Assembly (NCBI RefSeq): GCF_963676685.1
Contig: NC_092353.1
Coordinates: 5,422,207 to 5,486,206 of the forward strand
Length of the DNA: 64,000 nt
Direction of reading: 5' to 3'
Origin: Mytilus edulis
Lineage: Eukaryota > Mollusca > Bivalvia > Mytilida > Mytilidae
The notes under the pieces were generated by a model. It did no database searches and was not told where the DNA came from. It saw only the letters and a program-made list of their open reading frames with translations. Positions 43,501-58,500 of this stretch are shown piece by piece. Each line of letters starts with the position of its first letter. The stretch's first letter is position 1. A program made the position numbers and the translations under genes.

Positions 43501-46500
43501 ATATGAGAATGATGTGAAATAAATGGAAAACTGGTTATACAAACCGATTACTAATGCTTACTTTTATTGTAATCAACTGTACTTAACAAAAGGGACGATT
43601 TCACTACATCTTACTTCATAAAAGTTAGGCAATTGCCTTACATCCAATGATGCAATCAATGTAGTTTTTGTAGGAACTTTTGTTTTCCAAGATCAGACCG
43701 TACATAATGAATGTTCATTCAGGAACACATGTTGTGCACATAAAAATCATGATATGTATTATATAAATAGATGAAAATAGTTGGTTACCAAATGTAAATG
43801 TTCCAATCTTAAAATGAACATAGCACCAAACTTCTAAATCCTACACGAATGTACAATTACTATAGACAGAATGGACATAGCTTACATAATGAGTCATTAC
43901 ATCTGTATTGTTTGGATTGTCTCCAAGGATTTCCTCAAATAAACGGACAGATTCTGAGTACCTTCCCATCTGATAGTAAACTAGTCCTAACATATCAAGT
44001 GCTTCGGAACTTCTACCCAACAACAATGCCCTGTAAAATAACAAAAGCGTCGATGAGTTACTACTGTCAATAATTATAGTGTTGTTATTATCATTAACAG
44101 ATACATTTCATACAACAAAAGTAATATACTGCAAATGATGCAGTTCTGCTAGATAATAATAATGTTAACAGTGAGATCAGTTCCTGTTTTAATATAATGA
44201 TATAAGGGTGAAAATTCTAGTCGTCTATCATCGATGTGGTTCACTTATGTAATCTTTTTTCTGTATGTTTGACATCATACACTTACCGATCAAGAATTGA
44301 CACTGCCTCATTTAACCTTCCTATCTGACGTAAACCTCTTGCTGCATTCACCATAGAAACAGAAAATTGAGAGTCCAGTGAATAAGCTAGTTGGTAGTAA
44401 TGGACTGCCTCTTCAATATCACCTACAAATGTATCAATTTAAATACTTTATAATTATTAAGCGAAATATGATGTCATGGTATATTTATTATGTTCTAAAA
44501 AAAATAGTTTGCACTTATGTCTTATGGATATTTTAGTCGATAATCATATCTTCCTCGTTCTTATAATGCAGACCTCATACAAATGTTCCACAAGAAAACA
44601 TTAAAAAAAAAAACTGACATTCACCTTTAACTTCACGTTCCGCTATATAGACGATGTTTTTCACTGAATAATTCAAAGTTAAGTGACACTGTTGGCTTGA
44701 TGAAAAAAGTGTATCCCAGATTACTCTAGATCATATCTTGACTTGCATCTATAAATTGACGACGAGGTTTGAGAACGTTATTTCTAAAAAGAAGACTTCA
44801 ACTATCTAATTGTTCATCTCTATGCAGCAACATTCCAGTATCGATTGTTTGTGGTGTAGGAATCTTCTATTGTTGTTAACATATTTTTAAGGTTTTTTTT
44901 CGTTTTTTTTGTACTCATACTCCAAAATTAACCGATCAAAATGCTGGATTTCATGTTTCGAGAATAACGTTTGTGCTTCGAGCTGTGAGCAAAGTTTTAT
45001 TACTTCAACCCCTGACCTCACTCCTTCCTTATAGTGTGTTTCGTTTCAATTTATTATACATGAAAAGCTTTATGACATTAAGGTCCTTCGTTTCATCAAA
45101 AGCTTTCTGTGTTTATTTTACCTCTTTCCTCGTGGATTTAAATTTCAAATTTGTGTACCTTTCAAATGTAAATACGTTCCATAATTATGATAAACTTCAG
45201 CAAAATCTGGCTTTTCTGTAATGGCTCTACTATAGAGATGTTCTGCTTCTTTCCATCTGTTCAGTTCAGCCATCATACTACCTAATGTCATTAAAGCCTC
45301 TACATTATGTGGGTCTATTTCAACAGCCTTTTGTAACATCCTTACACTGTCTTCTTGATTCCCAAGTTTACTATAACATCATGAGATATTCAAGTATTGT
45401 GAAACAAAACAAATTACTATAAGTCAGAGTGTATACATTAAGAATAAAAATATCAATAAAATACCGAAATATATATATATTATGTTCCTATAATAACAAT
45501 AAAAGTATCCAACAGTATGACACAAAGAAAGCAGACAACGTCATAATCATCATCATTATAAGCAAAACATATAATATCTGTTAAAGCTTTTTCCTTTTTT
45601 TTTTTTATTCAAAAACATTATATAAAACGCATTCTGTGTATAAAATCAAGTAAATGGTATACGTCATGCAATCACTACAGAGATATCAAATTCTGAAATC
45701 TTCATTTTCTGTCTTAATTTGAATGAGTTATGTCTTATTGACTCGTTGATGTATGCCCCACATTTCCTAAAATACATATCTAAACGAAGGACAGAATTGG
45801 CTTACTTACAATTTTCGTGCTCCGAGGTTAATAAGTGCTCCCTTGTGATGAGGGAGAATCTCCAAAGCTTTCTCAAAATGATATATGGCTTCAGTTGTAT
45901 TGTTAAGTATTGTACCGAGGTTGTTATGGGAACTGGCATGATCTGGATATAATCTGTAAATATTTAAACACTTATTGGAGTATAATTACAACATTTAAAT
46001 GATTAGACTAAAGAATCAGTTTCCATTTCCCCCCCTATTTTATGAAATTAAGTAATACGAAAATAGTAACAAATGATTTTGTTTCGAACCACTACTACTT
46101 TATAAATGCATGAACAAAAAGAAGCTTTTATAAAAATAAAAGCACCTCAAAAATACTAGGATTATAACGTTGTACTTATGACGGGTGTTTCGTCTTCAAG
46201 ATATCACCAGTCTAATGAAAATGAAAATAGTCACATTAGTACAAAGTTGAACATACAAGACTTCTATAGGTAATACCAAAGTACAGGTGGGGTAATATAA
46301 TCATGGAGTATAAAAAAATCCTATTTCGGACAATTTTAAGTTTATTAAACATTTGCAAATTCATAAATGTGACATAATCAATACTAACTCGTGTCATCTA
46401 AGAAGTGCTGACTGCTGGATTTGTAATACCTTCGTGGTACCAAACCGACTAAATTGAAAGCATATATAGATACCTAATAGCCAACCGATATTCATGGACG

Positions 46501-49500
46501 GCGTCTTCTATGTGTCCTTTATCTTTCAACAAATTTGCGTAATTGTAATGAACTTTGGCATTATTTGGCAGTTTCCTAACGCCTGATCTACAAATAAAAT
46601 ATTGATATTGTATATTGTTTATATTTATGTGGTACACTTTGATTATAAGACAGAATGATACACTTGAAATTCTCACAGAAACGCCAGCAGTTATCTGTAG
46701 ATTTTAAGAATGGAACACAAAACATACATTAAAGTAGATCTACGTTTTAATGAGGCAAACAGTATCAATTGATACCCTATATGCAATTTCTGATATAAAT
46801 GCATTAATTTTGCTTTACTTTTGTTTTGAAAGTAAATGTTTTATTGGAATCATGGAGCGTTCTTTCTTTAATATCCTTACTCGGATATACTACAAAAGAC
46901 AAAGCCTGTACCAAGTCAAGAATATGACAATTGTTATCCATTCGTTTGATATATTTGACCTTTTGATTTTGCCATTTGATTAGAGACTATCCGTGTTTAA
47001 TTTTCTTCGGAGTTCAGTATTTTTGTGATTTAACTCTTTAGCGAAATAAACAAAACGTGGTTATTTAAGTCAAACTTCTCCATATAAGTTACTGTTTGTG
47101 GACTAGTCAAACCTTGGCAAATAGATAAAAAGTGTATGTTTTTTAAAGACCACTATACAGTTTTTAAAGAATTATTTCCTTTCTTCCATTTCTTTTCGAT
47201 TTAAAAAAAACAAGAACGGTGAGTTTTTCTGGTTTTGTTCTCGATTTTTGGCTTAAAACGTACATAATTATGTCCACTGGATTGCAATGCAGTATAACAG
47301 TGGTCAATCGCCGATGAATTTTCTGTCGTTTATGTTTAACATACAGGTAAGCAATTATAAAGTAGTCACAAAATATTTATAACAAAAACTTACTTAAAAA
47401 GAGTTTCTCTGGAATTCCAGACTTTGTTCTGTGTCCATGTTTTGCATAATAACAATATCAGAAGAAATAATATTACTGCTACGATGAAATGTCGATATTT
47501 AATAAATCTTTCAACTAACAAACATATCCCATGAGCTACCAGAATACAATAACCAGTACTGAAATTATAAACAACAGACATGCAACAAAATTAACCTTAT
47601 AATGTGATTAAATGGAATGAGTTTTCTTAGAAGAGAATTAAAAATTATGGCAAGATAAGTTATCAAAGGTACCAGAATTATAATTTTATACGCCAGACGA
47701 GCGTTTCGTCTACATAAGACTCACCAGTGACGCTCAGATCAAAATAGTTATTATTAGCCAAACAAGTACAAAGTTGTGGAGCATTGAGGACCCAAAATTC
47801 CCAAAAAGTTGTGTCAAATACGGATAAGTTAAGAAAACGAATTAGACCACAAAAAAGCTAATAATAAAAATACAAATTTCGTGACTATGAATGAATTGAA
47901 TAAAACATTTCACGACGAATTCAAAAATTGTGAATGTTTAAGTATTTTTGTAATAAGTATAAAGTGAGATAGGACAAAGCAAGTGCTATTGTAATTTTCA
48001 ACCATGAAAAGGTCACAAACTTTTCACATTCATTTTCCATTAATCAAGTGATACCTGATTCTGTGTAATTTTCTCCTGACAGCGTAGATAATATCATATT
48101 CAATAAGGTTACAATGTATCATTCAGATATCTAATAACGACAATACAGGAGGAAAATTACCATTTCAAATGAATACTACCTGATGGTATTAATCAATTTA
48201 GGTGTTTACAAAAGCTCAGTTATATGTTATACACTATGAAATTAACAACGCTATGGGTATCTTTTATCATCGACGTTTAGGAAATAATTCATTTTTACCA
48301 GACCATACGGAAATTTCATCATAAGAAAGTAGACGAACTTTTATGAACAAGTGTCTTAATATACTGAAATCAATCTAATTTTTATCAAATATCTGTAGGG
48401 TTGCCAAGACAACGGCATATACCCAGACATCTCATGATCATTTTATTGGTATTGAAAAGTTTGGTTAGTATCTGATTTCTTGCTTAACACAGTACTATAT
48501 CAGGATCGAACTTTATTTATGATGCTCAAATTTCAACTTATCTCTTGTTTGGTGTCTTTCACATAGTGACTTTAACCGCCAGGTTAATACTGAATTAATA
48601 TTAAGAAAATGGCTGATTAAATTTGTTTTTATAACTGAAAAATATTGTTCAGAACATAAATGTTGGCTTGTGAACGACCACGAGCATTCTATTTATAAAG
48701 CAAAAATAAAAAAAAAAAAGACGACGTGGTTAATTGTAAATAATATAACTTGTCACAAGAGACCAAATAACGTAAAAGATAGCAACTATAGGGCATATAC
48801 GACATTCCATATTCAGAAAGAAAACATGCCAAATACTAATACTAAAATTACCGCAAAATGACAAATACAGAAGAATTCAAACAAGAACTAACGGTCTGAT
48901 TTATGTACAAAATAATAAACTAGCTCATTTACATAGTATATAGTTTCTCCTGACCACTAACATTACTTAATCAACTGTGTCTGCACATTTTTCTTTTCCA
49001 TTTACCCCTTGTTTTCAAATCAATTCAAACTAACTGAATGTAATTAAGTTATCTCATACATGTATCAAGGAAGAAATTAAGTTGTCTGATACCACGGACT
49101 GAAATCAAGCTATCTATCATTACGGAAGTAAATACTTATACTTTAAGTACAAGATGATTTTTCGCTTACAAATTTGTATTCCGGCAACCTTGCAAACAAA
49201 TCTCTACACTGAAAATCATCTTAACTTTAATTTGTAGGACTTTAAATTTAACTAAATTATGTTGGTTTTTTTTATTTAAAGAGTAGTATATATTGTATCA
49301 TTTACAAAAGTAATGAACAAAATGTTTAGAATATCTGGTATTCTTAAAACAGTATTCAAAATTGTATCCTATATAAATAAAAATATTTTAAGGTTTTTCT
49401 AATCATTTACTAAACAAAATATAAAAGGTAATACGAATATCGTCACAAGAACAATTTATTCTGATTATGTATTAACCTTTTAGGATACATTAAGAGAAAA

Positions 49501-52500
49501 ACATACTAAGGGTACATCCGTTAATAAAGACAACGGTGGTTTACCACTGTTCAATAGTCATAAATCGATTTCGCGACAACAAATCTGGGTCACAAACCAA
49601 AAACCGAGGGATACACACCAACTATAGTTATCGTAAATCATAATCCAGGTAATTACAGTTAACACTATTGACAAAAATGAAAACGACAAAATGAACTGTA
49701 ATACAAGACATTGCATTGGAAACTGAAGACAGCAATACGAACCTACAAAAAACCGTTAGTAACTTCTTCAATAATATTTAATGATCCACATACTGGATAA
49801 CCAACCGCCATTAATTAATATATATCCCTTACCTTGGTATATATAAAGTTCTCTCTGCTATAACAAACCCTACTCTAAATATAAGGTTAGAGGCTGGTAC
49901 AAAAGACAAGATGGAGAAAAGGAATACAATAAAAATTACATCAGGATGATGGCAAGTGTTAGATTTCTGAAAAAGAACAAAAAAGATGGTTGCACTCAAA
50001 GGTTAACTATAATATAATTCTTGATCCTTTATTCTACATTTTGTGTATATATCAAAATACTATGCATTCATTGAATTCACATTAAGCATTTCTTAAATAC
50101 ACCGAAAGATAATCATCTTAAAATGTTTGAGTAAATATTAAACATCAGTAAATTAAAGAATTGTTACAACATAAATATGTATCAAATGTGGCTGTCATAA
50201 CAGGGGTACATTACATACATTGAGGGATAAATAAATCAACAAAGTACAACAACTGCTAACGTATTAAAATAGGACAAGGTTTAGTAATTTGGGTCCATTT
50301 GAACACCAACTACTTAGTTCTGCACTTAGTCCTGTGTTCCGTTATGTTGATAACAATATGTAAACAACATGTTAAATGCAATGATAGAAACTGTTATCTA
50401 GAATTACAAACGAAAGCCATCTGTAGTCAATTGAAACGATGTTATTCATGAAAGTTGAATAATTCTCAACAAACGCCAACATCCTACTTCCATTTACTAT
50501 TACGATCGTTAACAACAAGCTAATACATATATATGTTGCAATATGAATATAAATGATGCCGATATACATTGACTATGCGGTATTGGTTTTGCTCATTGTT
50601 GAAGGCTGTACGGTGACCTATAATTATTAACGTCTGTTTCATTTTGGTCTTTTGTGGATAGTTGTCTCATTGACAATCATACCACATCTTCTTTTTTATA
50701 TTGTAGCTTACTCATTTCATACGTGATATTAGAATTATTCCAAATAGATTTGTCATTTGAATTAGGACAAAACACTTATAACGGCAAAAATGGTTTCCGA
50801 TTAGAATCAAATAGTTATATCTTTACCTTAAAACTAGAGATCCATTTTAAAGCAAAAAGAGTCGTAACCATTAACAGAAACAATGTTGCTAAGTTACGAG
50901 GGTCAAAAATAGTTTCGACCAATGGAATGCTTCCTACTTGCCAATCGTAGCAAAGCGTAGATGGAAACAGCAAAATGAAAATGTTGTAAAACCATATATA
51001 TGGATAACTGAGACATCTGAAAATAGATTTGTAAATAAATAGCAATTCACAACAAAATGCATCAGATTTGATATGGAGATTTTGTGATGTCAAGAAAGCA
51101 AGATACAAAATAGAAAATGACAACACTCCATTATTCTAATTTCATGAGTTAATTAAAAATATAAATACGCTTTACATATATAATTCAACTTGCATGCAAC
51201 TGCATGGTGACATTTCCATTATTGAAGCATTATTAAATACTAAATTTGAGAGACGGGTGCCATATGTTGGGTCAGTATCTTGGATAACCCTGGATGTTGT
51301 GGGCTTTGTATTGCTCGGTCATTACTTCTCTATGGTGTGTTTTGTAGGGGGTGCTTGTCTTTTGTAAGTAATCTTTGCTTTACCAAGGCGTTATCATTTT
51401 TTTTTTTCGATTTGTGACTTTGTAAATCACTCTGTAACCAATCGTAAAGATCAAACCGGATATGATATGCAGCAACAACACGTTTAAAACATGGCGTATA
51501 TGCATGATTAGATCGAATATAAGAAGAGAGAAAACGGGTTTTTAAAGAGTGTGACACTGTTACATTCATAACATCTCTGTGAACGTACCCTTATATAAAA
51601 TATTTATCTCTTGTGAAAAGTGTCGTTGTGTTGTTATATTATTCCAAGGCTGTATTCAAATGAAATGTAGTAATTGTGGTATAAAAACATAATTAAAAGA
51701 AAATTAAATACAATATAATTGTTAACGATCAATAAAAACTCAATTTACTTTACAAATGAAACAATTTGCAGAAACATAACTTGTCTTATTTTTCAAAAGG
51801 AAAATAAAAGATTTAAATAATTAACACCAATCCTTGAAAATAGTGAATTTTAAACACAGGATAATTTGTGGTTTTATTGTTTTGTATTATTGTTCAATGT
51901 TCTCTCCCTATAAACAAGTATTACTCATCACCAGTCTTTAAATACCCAAGATGTTAGATGCTATCGTTAGGAGACGCTATTTGTGGGATGTTAAAAGTAT
52001 TATGGCAGTCCATTAACAGTTCGTTTACTTTTATTAAGTGGGGAAACTGTAATAGCCTCGGGATATTGTTTATAGTTCGACAGATAAGGTCACTTTTATT
52101 ATTGGATTTGTAGCCAATATTTAAATACAGACAGTTAAAATTTGTAACAGTTTTCAATGACTGAATAGCCCTCGGACATAGATGAAACATTGTGCTCTGA
52201 ATTGTCATAAACTCGGGAGCCTGTTATTCGTTGGTTGTCGTTTGTTGATGTGTTACATATTTGTTTTTCGTTCATTTTTTGTACATAAATTAGGCCGTTA
52301 GTTTTTCTCGTTTGAATATTGTTTTACATTTGTCATCTCGGACCGTTTTATAGCTGACTATGCGGTATGGGCTTTGCTTATTGTTGAAGGACGTATGGTG
52401 ACCTACAGTTGTTAATTTCTGTATCATTTGGTCTCTTTTAAAGAGTTATCTCATTGGCAATCATATCACATTTTTTTTATATTACGTAATGAATGCTCAA

Positions 52501-55500
52501 ATATCTATCAGAAAATCAAATTAGTAAAACTTTGGCCCATTAATGTTCATGTTTTACTGCAACTCTTTTACCCCTGGGAGTAAATCACAAGATACACATA
52601 CATGATGTCTTGTAATTCTAGATAGTCTTTAGAACAACCATCTTGATTAAATAGTGACATCCAAATAGAATTGCAAATAAATGCAATGCAGGCGGTACCA
52701 TAAATTTTATGACCCTACTTAAAAAAGTAATAAAATATGAATTTTATCTATATTAAAATTCTAATGTATGGATAATATATATAAAAATGGCATTAATTAT
52801 TGAAATATGAGCGGTTAGATGCAAAGGGAATTTGAAGTTTATTTGAATTGGAATAAAAAAGAGTTCCACACTTTCTGAATTTGAATAATAACATTAGTAG
52901 TATGATAATACCTGTTGTGTTAGTGATAAAAACCTCAAAATTCGTCAAAAAAAAGTCAAATTCTCTACATAAATAAATTCAAGGAAAATACTTCAATATT
53001 TCATTGTGAATAAATCTCTGAATACATTTTTGCCGGTGATATTACGGCAATGCATATCTCTTATCTAGCTTCTGACTTGCTTTACTCTGGGTTTGAGCAT
53101 TAGAGCATTACTTGCATAAAATGTAGAAACGTATTTATTTTAATCGAATGAAGAAAACGCAATAAAAAATACAACGTTTACATATATAAAGTTTACAAAA
53201 GTACTGTTAATGTTAGGTTGGTTTTTTTTTAAATTCCAAATCGAAAATATCCTAGTGATTATCTGAAACTAGCATATGAAATAAGGATATGAATTTAGAT
53301 TTCAAATGAGACTATTATTCATCAGTCCGAATATAATTTAAGTACTTGTAGTCCATTTATACACAAAATACATGTTGCATCTATTATAAATTGCTCGAGC
53401 AAAATAACAAATTTGTTAAAAAGTAATAGGCTTATGTAATATTAATCTTTAATATTGTTTCTTTTCATATTTTCTTTTTAATATAGAGTGCAGTTTATTA
53501 TTTTCGTTTTAAATACACGCAAAGATAATTTGCTATTCACGCAGTTTATAGACTCAAAATGTAATTTTATAATCCCGAACAAAAGAGAAGGTGTATAGTT
53601 GTGAAGAAAGCATTAACTGTACAGCCTATGTCATAAACGCAACCTTACTTAATAAAAATATCATATATCATAAAAGTGAATAAATGTCATCTAAATAAAA
53701 AAAAGTATGGTAAAATACAGTAAAGTATTATATTGCTATATGCACTATGTCACACCATCTAATACATTTACGTTTTAAGACAATTCTCATTTCTTATAGA
53801 TACTGAGTGTGTCATCAACTCAAACCAAATTGAAAATAAAATCTTTTAAATAAAGAAAAATGTAATTTACATTTTTAAATTTCATCATTAAGAGTATTCA
53901 TTTGAATAGAATGCAGGGAACAAATATAACAAAAGGTCTCAGACATTTAAAGATGTAAAAACAAAAAATGGACGAATAGAAAAGTTAAAGTAAATGGAAA
54001 AAAAATAATTATCATCATTTTATATACATGTATGTAGGCCACTTGATACAATTTGTTTCTGATTAGTCTACATATCGTAAGATTACCTTTGTGATATATG
54101 AACTATTTTCCATAGCTGATATAAAAATAAAAATCGTTAAATTACCAATAAAACAAATTCATCAAAAGTATATAAAACACTAAATTAAATTTGATATACT
54201 TGATGCTCGTCCAATTAACCTTGAAGTTCTTTAAATGGTACAACAACTTTATTTGTCAATGTTTCTTTTGGGGTTATAAATATATGCAAAGCATAAACTA
54301 TCATGGGTATTCGCCTTGTACTTAAGAAATACAGAATAGACAACTTTCGAGTTTGAGCGTCACTTAAAAAAACTCGTCAATTATGCGCACCTTAGTGACG
54401 TCATTTTCAAGGTAGAGGGAATCGCTTGTATCCCTACACTATTAACTTTCATCAAGCACCTTAGTGATCATCATTGTGCAAGATAACCTAGAAATAATAT
54501 TTGTTCAGTAGGTACTTAATCACTATTCCCTAATGACAGCTGTGCTGATTGTCAATTGTGAGAATTAAATTTGCCGAATAATTCGTGCATTATAGCATCA
54601 TCGTTTTCCAACCACTCGCTCAACATTGGAACAGAAATGACGATGCCCCCAAACGCACGAATAATGTTCACTAAAACCAATGTTTTGACGGAAATACATC
54701 GAACTCGAAAATTGTCTATTGCGATGTGATTCCAAGTAAAGGACATATTTTGAACAACTTCAAGTAAACATATCAGTGTGGCTTTAAACTTGAAAAATGA
54801 ATTAAAATGTGATATGATTTGTATAATTGCCAACTTGGTAGTATCTTTAACAAACGATAAAGACGATGATGATTACCTTGTGACTAGATAAGGTGAAAAT
54901 GAGGCTGGATTATCTTGATGTTGAAATAATGGTAGCTGCCCATTCATAATCCACCATCTAAACAATAACAAGCAAAATATCTACAACAGAAAACAGTTGA
55001 CGATATATTGTGAATATGTTTGTGAATGGGTTTTGGTTGTTAAAAATGGGGGTTATGTTCTGAACCTTTTAATCCAGAAGGCAGATAAAGATTACAACGC
55101 ATCACAGGACAAAAGAACTGAAACAAAAACCCTTGGGATACATCACATGTTTTAGAAGGCCACTGGTCAGGTTATTAAATATTTTACAGTAAAACATAAT
55201 TCAAAATAAGTTCAAATTCGGGATATAAAGTCAATAAACTATTTAGATGGTCGTCATCATTTCTTTATAACAATGCTCGAAGTCTAACTGCCGGGCATAC
55301 AAAATGCGGCGAAAGGGCCGAATTTTAGTATCCTAATGAATAAGTCATGTCTGTTGAGAAAATACTAAAATGTTATCAAATTGAATGTAAGACTCAAACT
55401 TGTAAGTTTCTTGTTCTGCCTATTTTCTCTGTTTTGTATTTCTATTGCTCTTTTTTCTTCATTTTTTGCCTATTATTCTGTATTCTGTAAACCTCATACA

Positions 55501-58500
55501 GATTCTAGCGTTCGCTTTTGATGTAGAAGTTTGAGAGTAAAATATAATACCATCTTTGAGCATTACAATATAACAATCACAGGGCAAAATCCGTTAATAT
55601 CAAATAATTTGTTTAGCATCACGTGCCATACACTACCGGAGGACCATTTTAAACGTCAGTCTCTTCCGCATTTACCATAAAAAGTAAAATCATAATTTTC
55701 ATATACTTACAATTAATGTAGTGACTAACAAACGCTTTACTAATGAAAGACAACCTTTAGAGAGATTCTTATCTCTGAGACATCTGTAAAAGTAAACATA
55801 TTCTTCAAAGTAAGAAGCATTTTATATTATGATACTTCTGGCATTTTGATTGGTTAACACAAGAGAAATAATCTACTCTTTTCAATTGCAAGTACTGTAC
55901 GTATTTCCTTTCACTGTGACGCTTTATTCAAGTGTACATATTTGAGAGGGTGGCAGGGCAGATTGTTGCCCCTCGAAACTTGGCTTCGCCACGTTTGACA
56001 ATGTTTTCTCTGAGTAATAATCTGCTCTATAACTCTTTCAGCTACAATGTATGTGTTATCAGTACAAGAATAGTTTTTTGCTCTGTTGTGCAATGGTGCT
56101 GTTGATTCTGTTGTGTAATAAAACATCTCGCTGTGAGTTAATTAAAACTGTACCGTCTAATTTTAACAGTTCAATATGTTCCGGAATCATACAAAAGAAA
56201 TTAACTTGACTAAGATCTCTAAATATTGATGATCGTATACATGTATCAGTAATAAGCATAATATTGAACACACAAAAGAAAAACTATAAAGTATGTCTGA
56301 AATATTAATAAGCTTTTCGGCGGGATGCCTCTTTATATATATATATATATATGTATATATTAAACTGAAAAACTATTCAACCAGACAGATAAGTAATACG
56401 CTAAATATGTATTGCTCAGTACCCTGGAAGCCGACATGTTTCCATCTCGTTTAGGTGAAAACTAAAATCTTCGACGAGCATTATAATATTCGCATTTAAT
56501 CTGGCACCAAATGCAACACGTTAAAATCAATATAAACATCTCTAAGCACGACAGCAAAATTACAACTGTAAAAATGGCAATATGATAAAGAATACACAAG
56601 TATCCATCATATATACATTTGTACTTACTGTATTACTCCTGGTTTACAACAAATAAATACATCATACAACATGCAAACAGGTAGAACCATTATACCCTGT
56701 TCTTTGCACAACATGGCCAGGATACCACATACTATGCTGACCAGAAAAATAGGAACACTTTCTACATGGGCAAAGTGATCAAACTTACGAATGCGTAGAT
56801 TTCTGAAATGACATGTACATGCAGACGTTATAGAAATTCAGAAAACATATATATTCAAGATTGTTTTCACGTTTGAATTGTAACAAACACGAATGTTATT
56901 ACATTTCCCATAGCACGGCATGCTTTAGAAAAGTGCTGATTTTAAAGAGTGGGAATAGAGTGTATCAGCATACAGGAGTCAATAGTAAATTGGCAACATT
57001 TAGCATCTTCTCTTGGAGGGAAACATTTTCTGTAATTTGATGTTCGGGAAGTTGATTGATGAATATAAAAACAAGATGTAGATATCAGGGTGCTCTGTGA
57101 AAATTCGATACATATTTCATTAATTTCTATAAGGTGATAGTATATTTATTTGAGTGGAAATGGACGTTGACGAAGGATGAATGTCAAAACTAATCACAAG
57201 TGATACATGCAACTAGGAATTGCGCACATGTAGCTTGTTATCCAATCCAATGAAGCTCTTGATTCGTAGTTCTCATAAACAATATAATGTAATAATTGTA
57301 GACGAACGGACGGACTTGACACTCAGAATAGACGGGCGGAAGAACAGACGAAGTAAAGCAGAATCCCTCATTTTGAGCGAGTACATAATTAGTATACTTC
57401 AATTATATATAAGATCTCTATCAAAATCAAAGATAACAATGAGCTAAATGTATTCGTAAAATCTGATTTGATTTTTTAATAAGATAACATTCATAATAAG
57501 GATGTTTTTGTAATCATATTACCGCTGATAGATAGATTATATAATTACATCTCGCACTGACATCACCTTGAAGGCTATTGTTAAACTAGTCAATTCAGTT
57601 TTCATTCTGATAATTAACTTTTACGTTTGTCATTATATTAAACAGCTACTTCTGTTTATTATATTAACTTTAATACAGATCTAGTGACATTTCTGTATTT
57701 ACAAGTCACATAAAATATCTCGCATTTTTTATAATTCGGTGATTCAATTGATCGAATACAAATATAGTCTGAATTTTAAAGAAAAAAACAAATATATAGC
57801 TTAAGATGACATTTTCACAATAGATATGACATTTTTTACCAAGTGTCATTTTTTATATTTATTATGTCAACAGATTAAAAAATGTCACAGAACAATGCAT
57901 TCTTTTTTAGATAAATAATGATGCCTGTTATTTGATGCATAAAATATGTACAAATACTATTTCAATATAGTATGAACCAAAATGATTGACTGGAGTGTAA
58001 AACTAGAGGCTCTTACGAGTCTGTGTCGCTCACCTTGAGTCTTTGTGCATATTCAACAAAGGACACAGATAAATTCATGACAAAATTGTGTTTTGGTGAT
58101 TGTGAGGTGTTTGTAGATCTTACTTTACTAAACATCCTTGCTGCTTACAATTATCTCTATCTATAATGATTGGCCCAGTAGTTTCAGTGGAAAATGTTAC
58201 CCTAATAATGATTTTGACCATGTTTGGTTAAATTTGGCCCAGTAGTTTTAGAGGAGAAGATTTTTTGTTAACGACGACGGACGACGCAGGACGCCGGACG
58301 CCAAGTGATTAGAAAAGCTCACTTGGCCCTTCGGGCCAGGTGAGCTAAAAAGGGTCATCCTTGGATTTCCCCGATCCAGCAATAAGAACTTGGGATAAAG
58401 TAGGGCTTCGTCTGGGTACATGTGATGTGTAAACATGCAGCAACGTCTGAAATAATTGTGGACTATTCATACAATGTCTCGTGAAGTGCCAAAAATACAA

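Noticed and set aside
54962..54969. Internal TTTAG as acceptor for TMTC1 exon e.
   Set aside because: It gives the wrong phase after exon d and removes the conserved IFCLLLFRWW helix.
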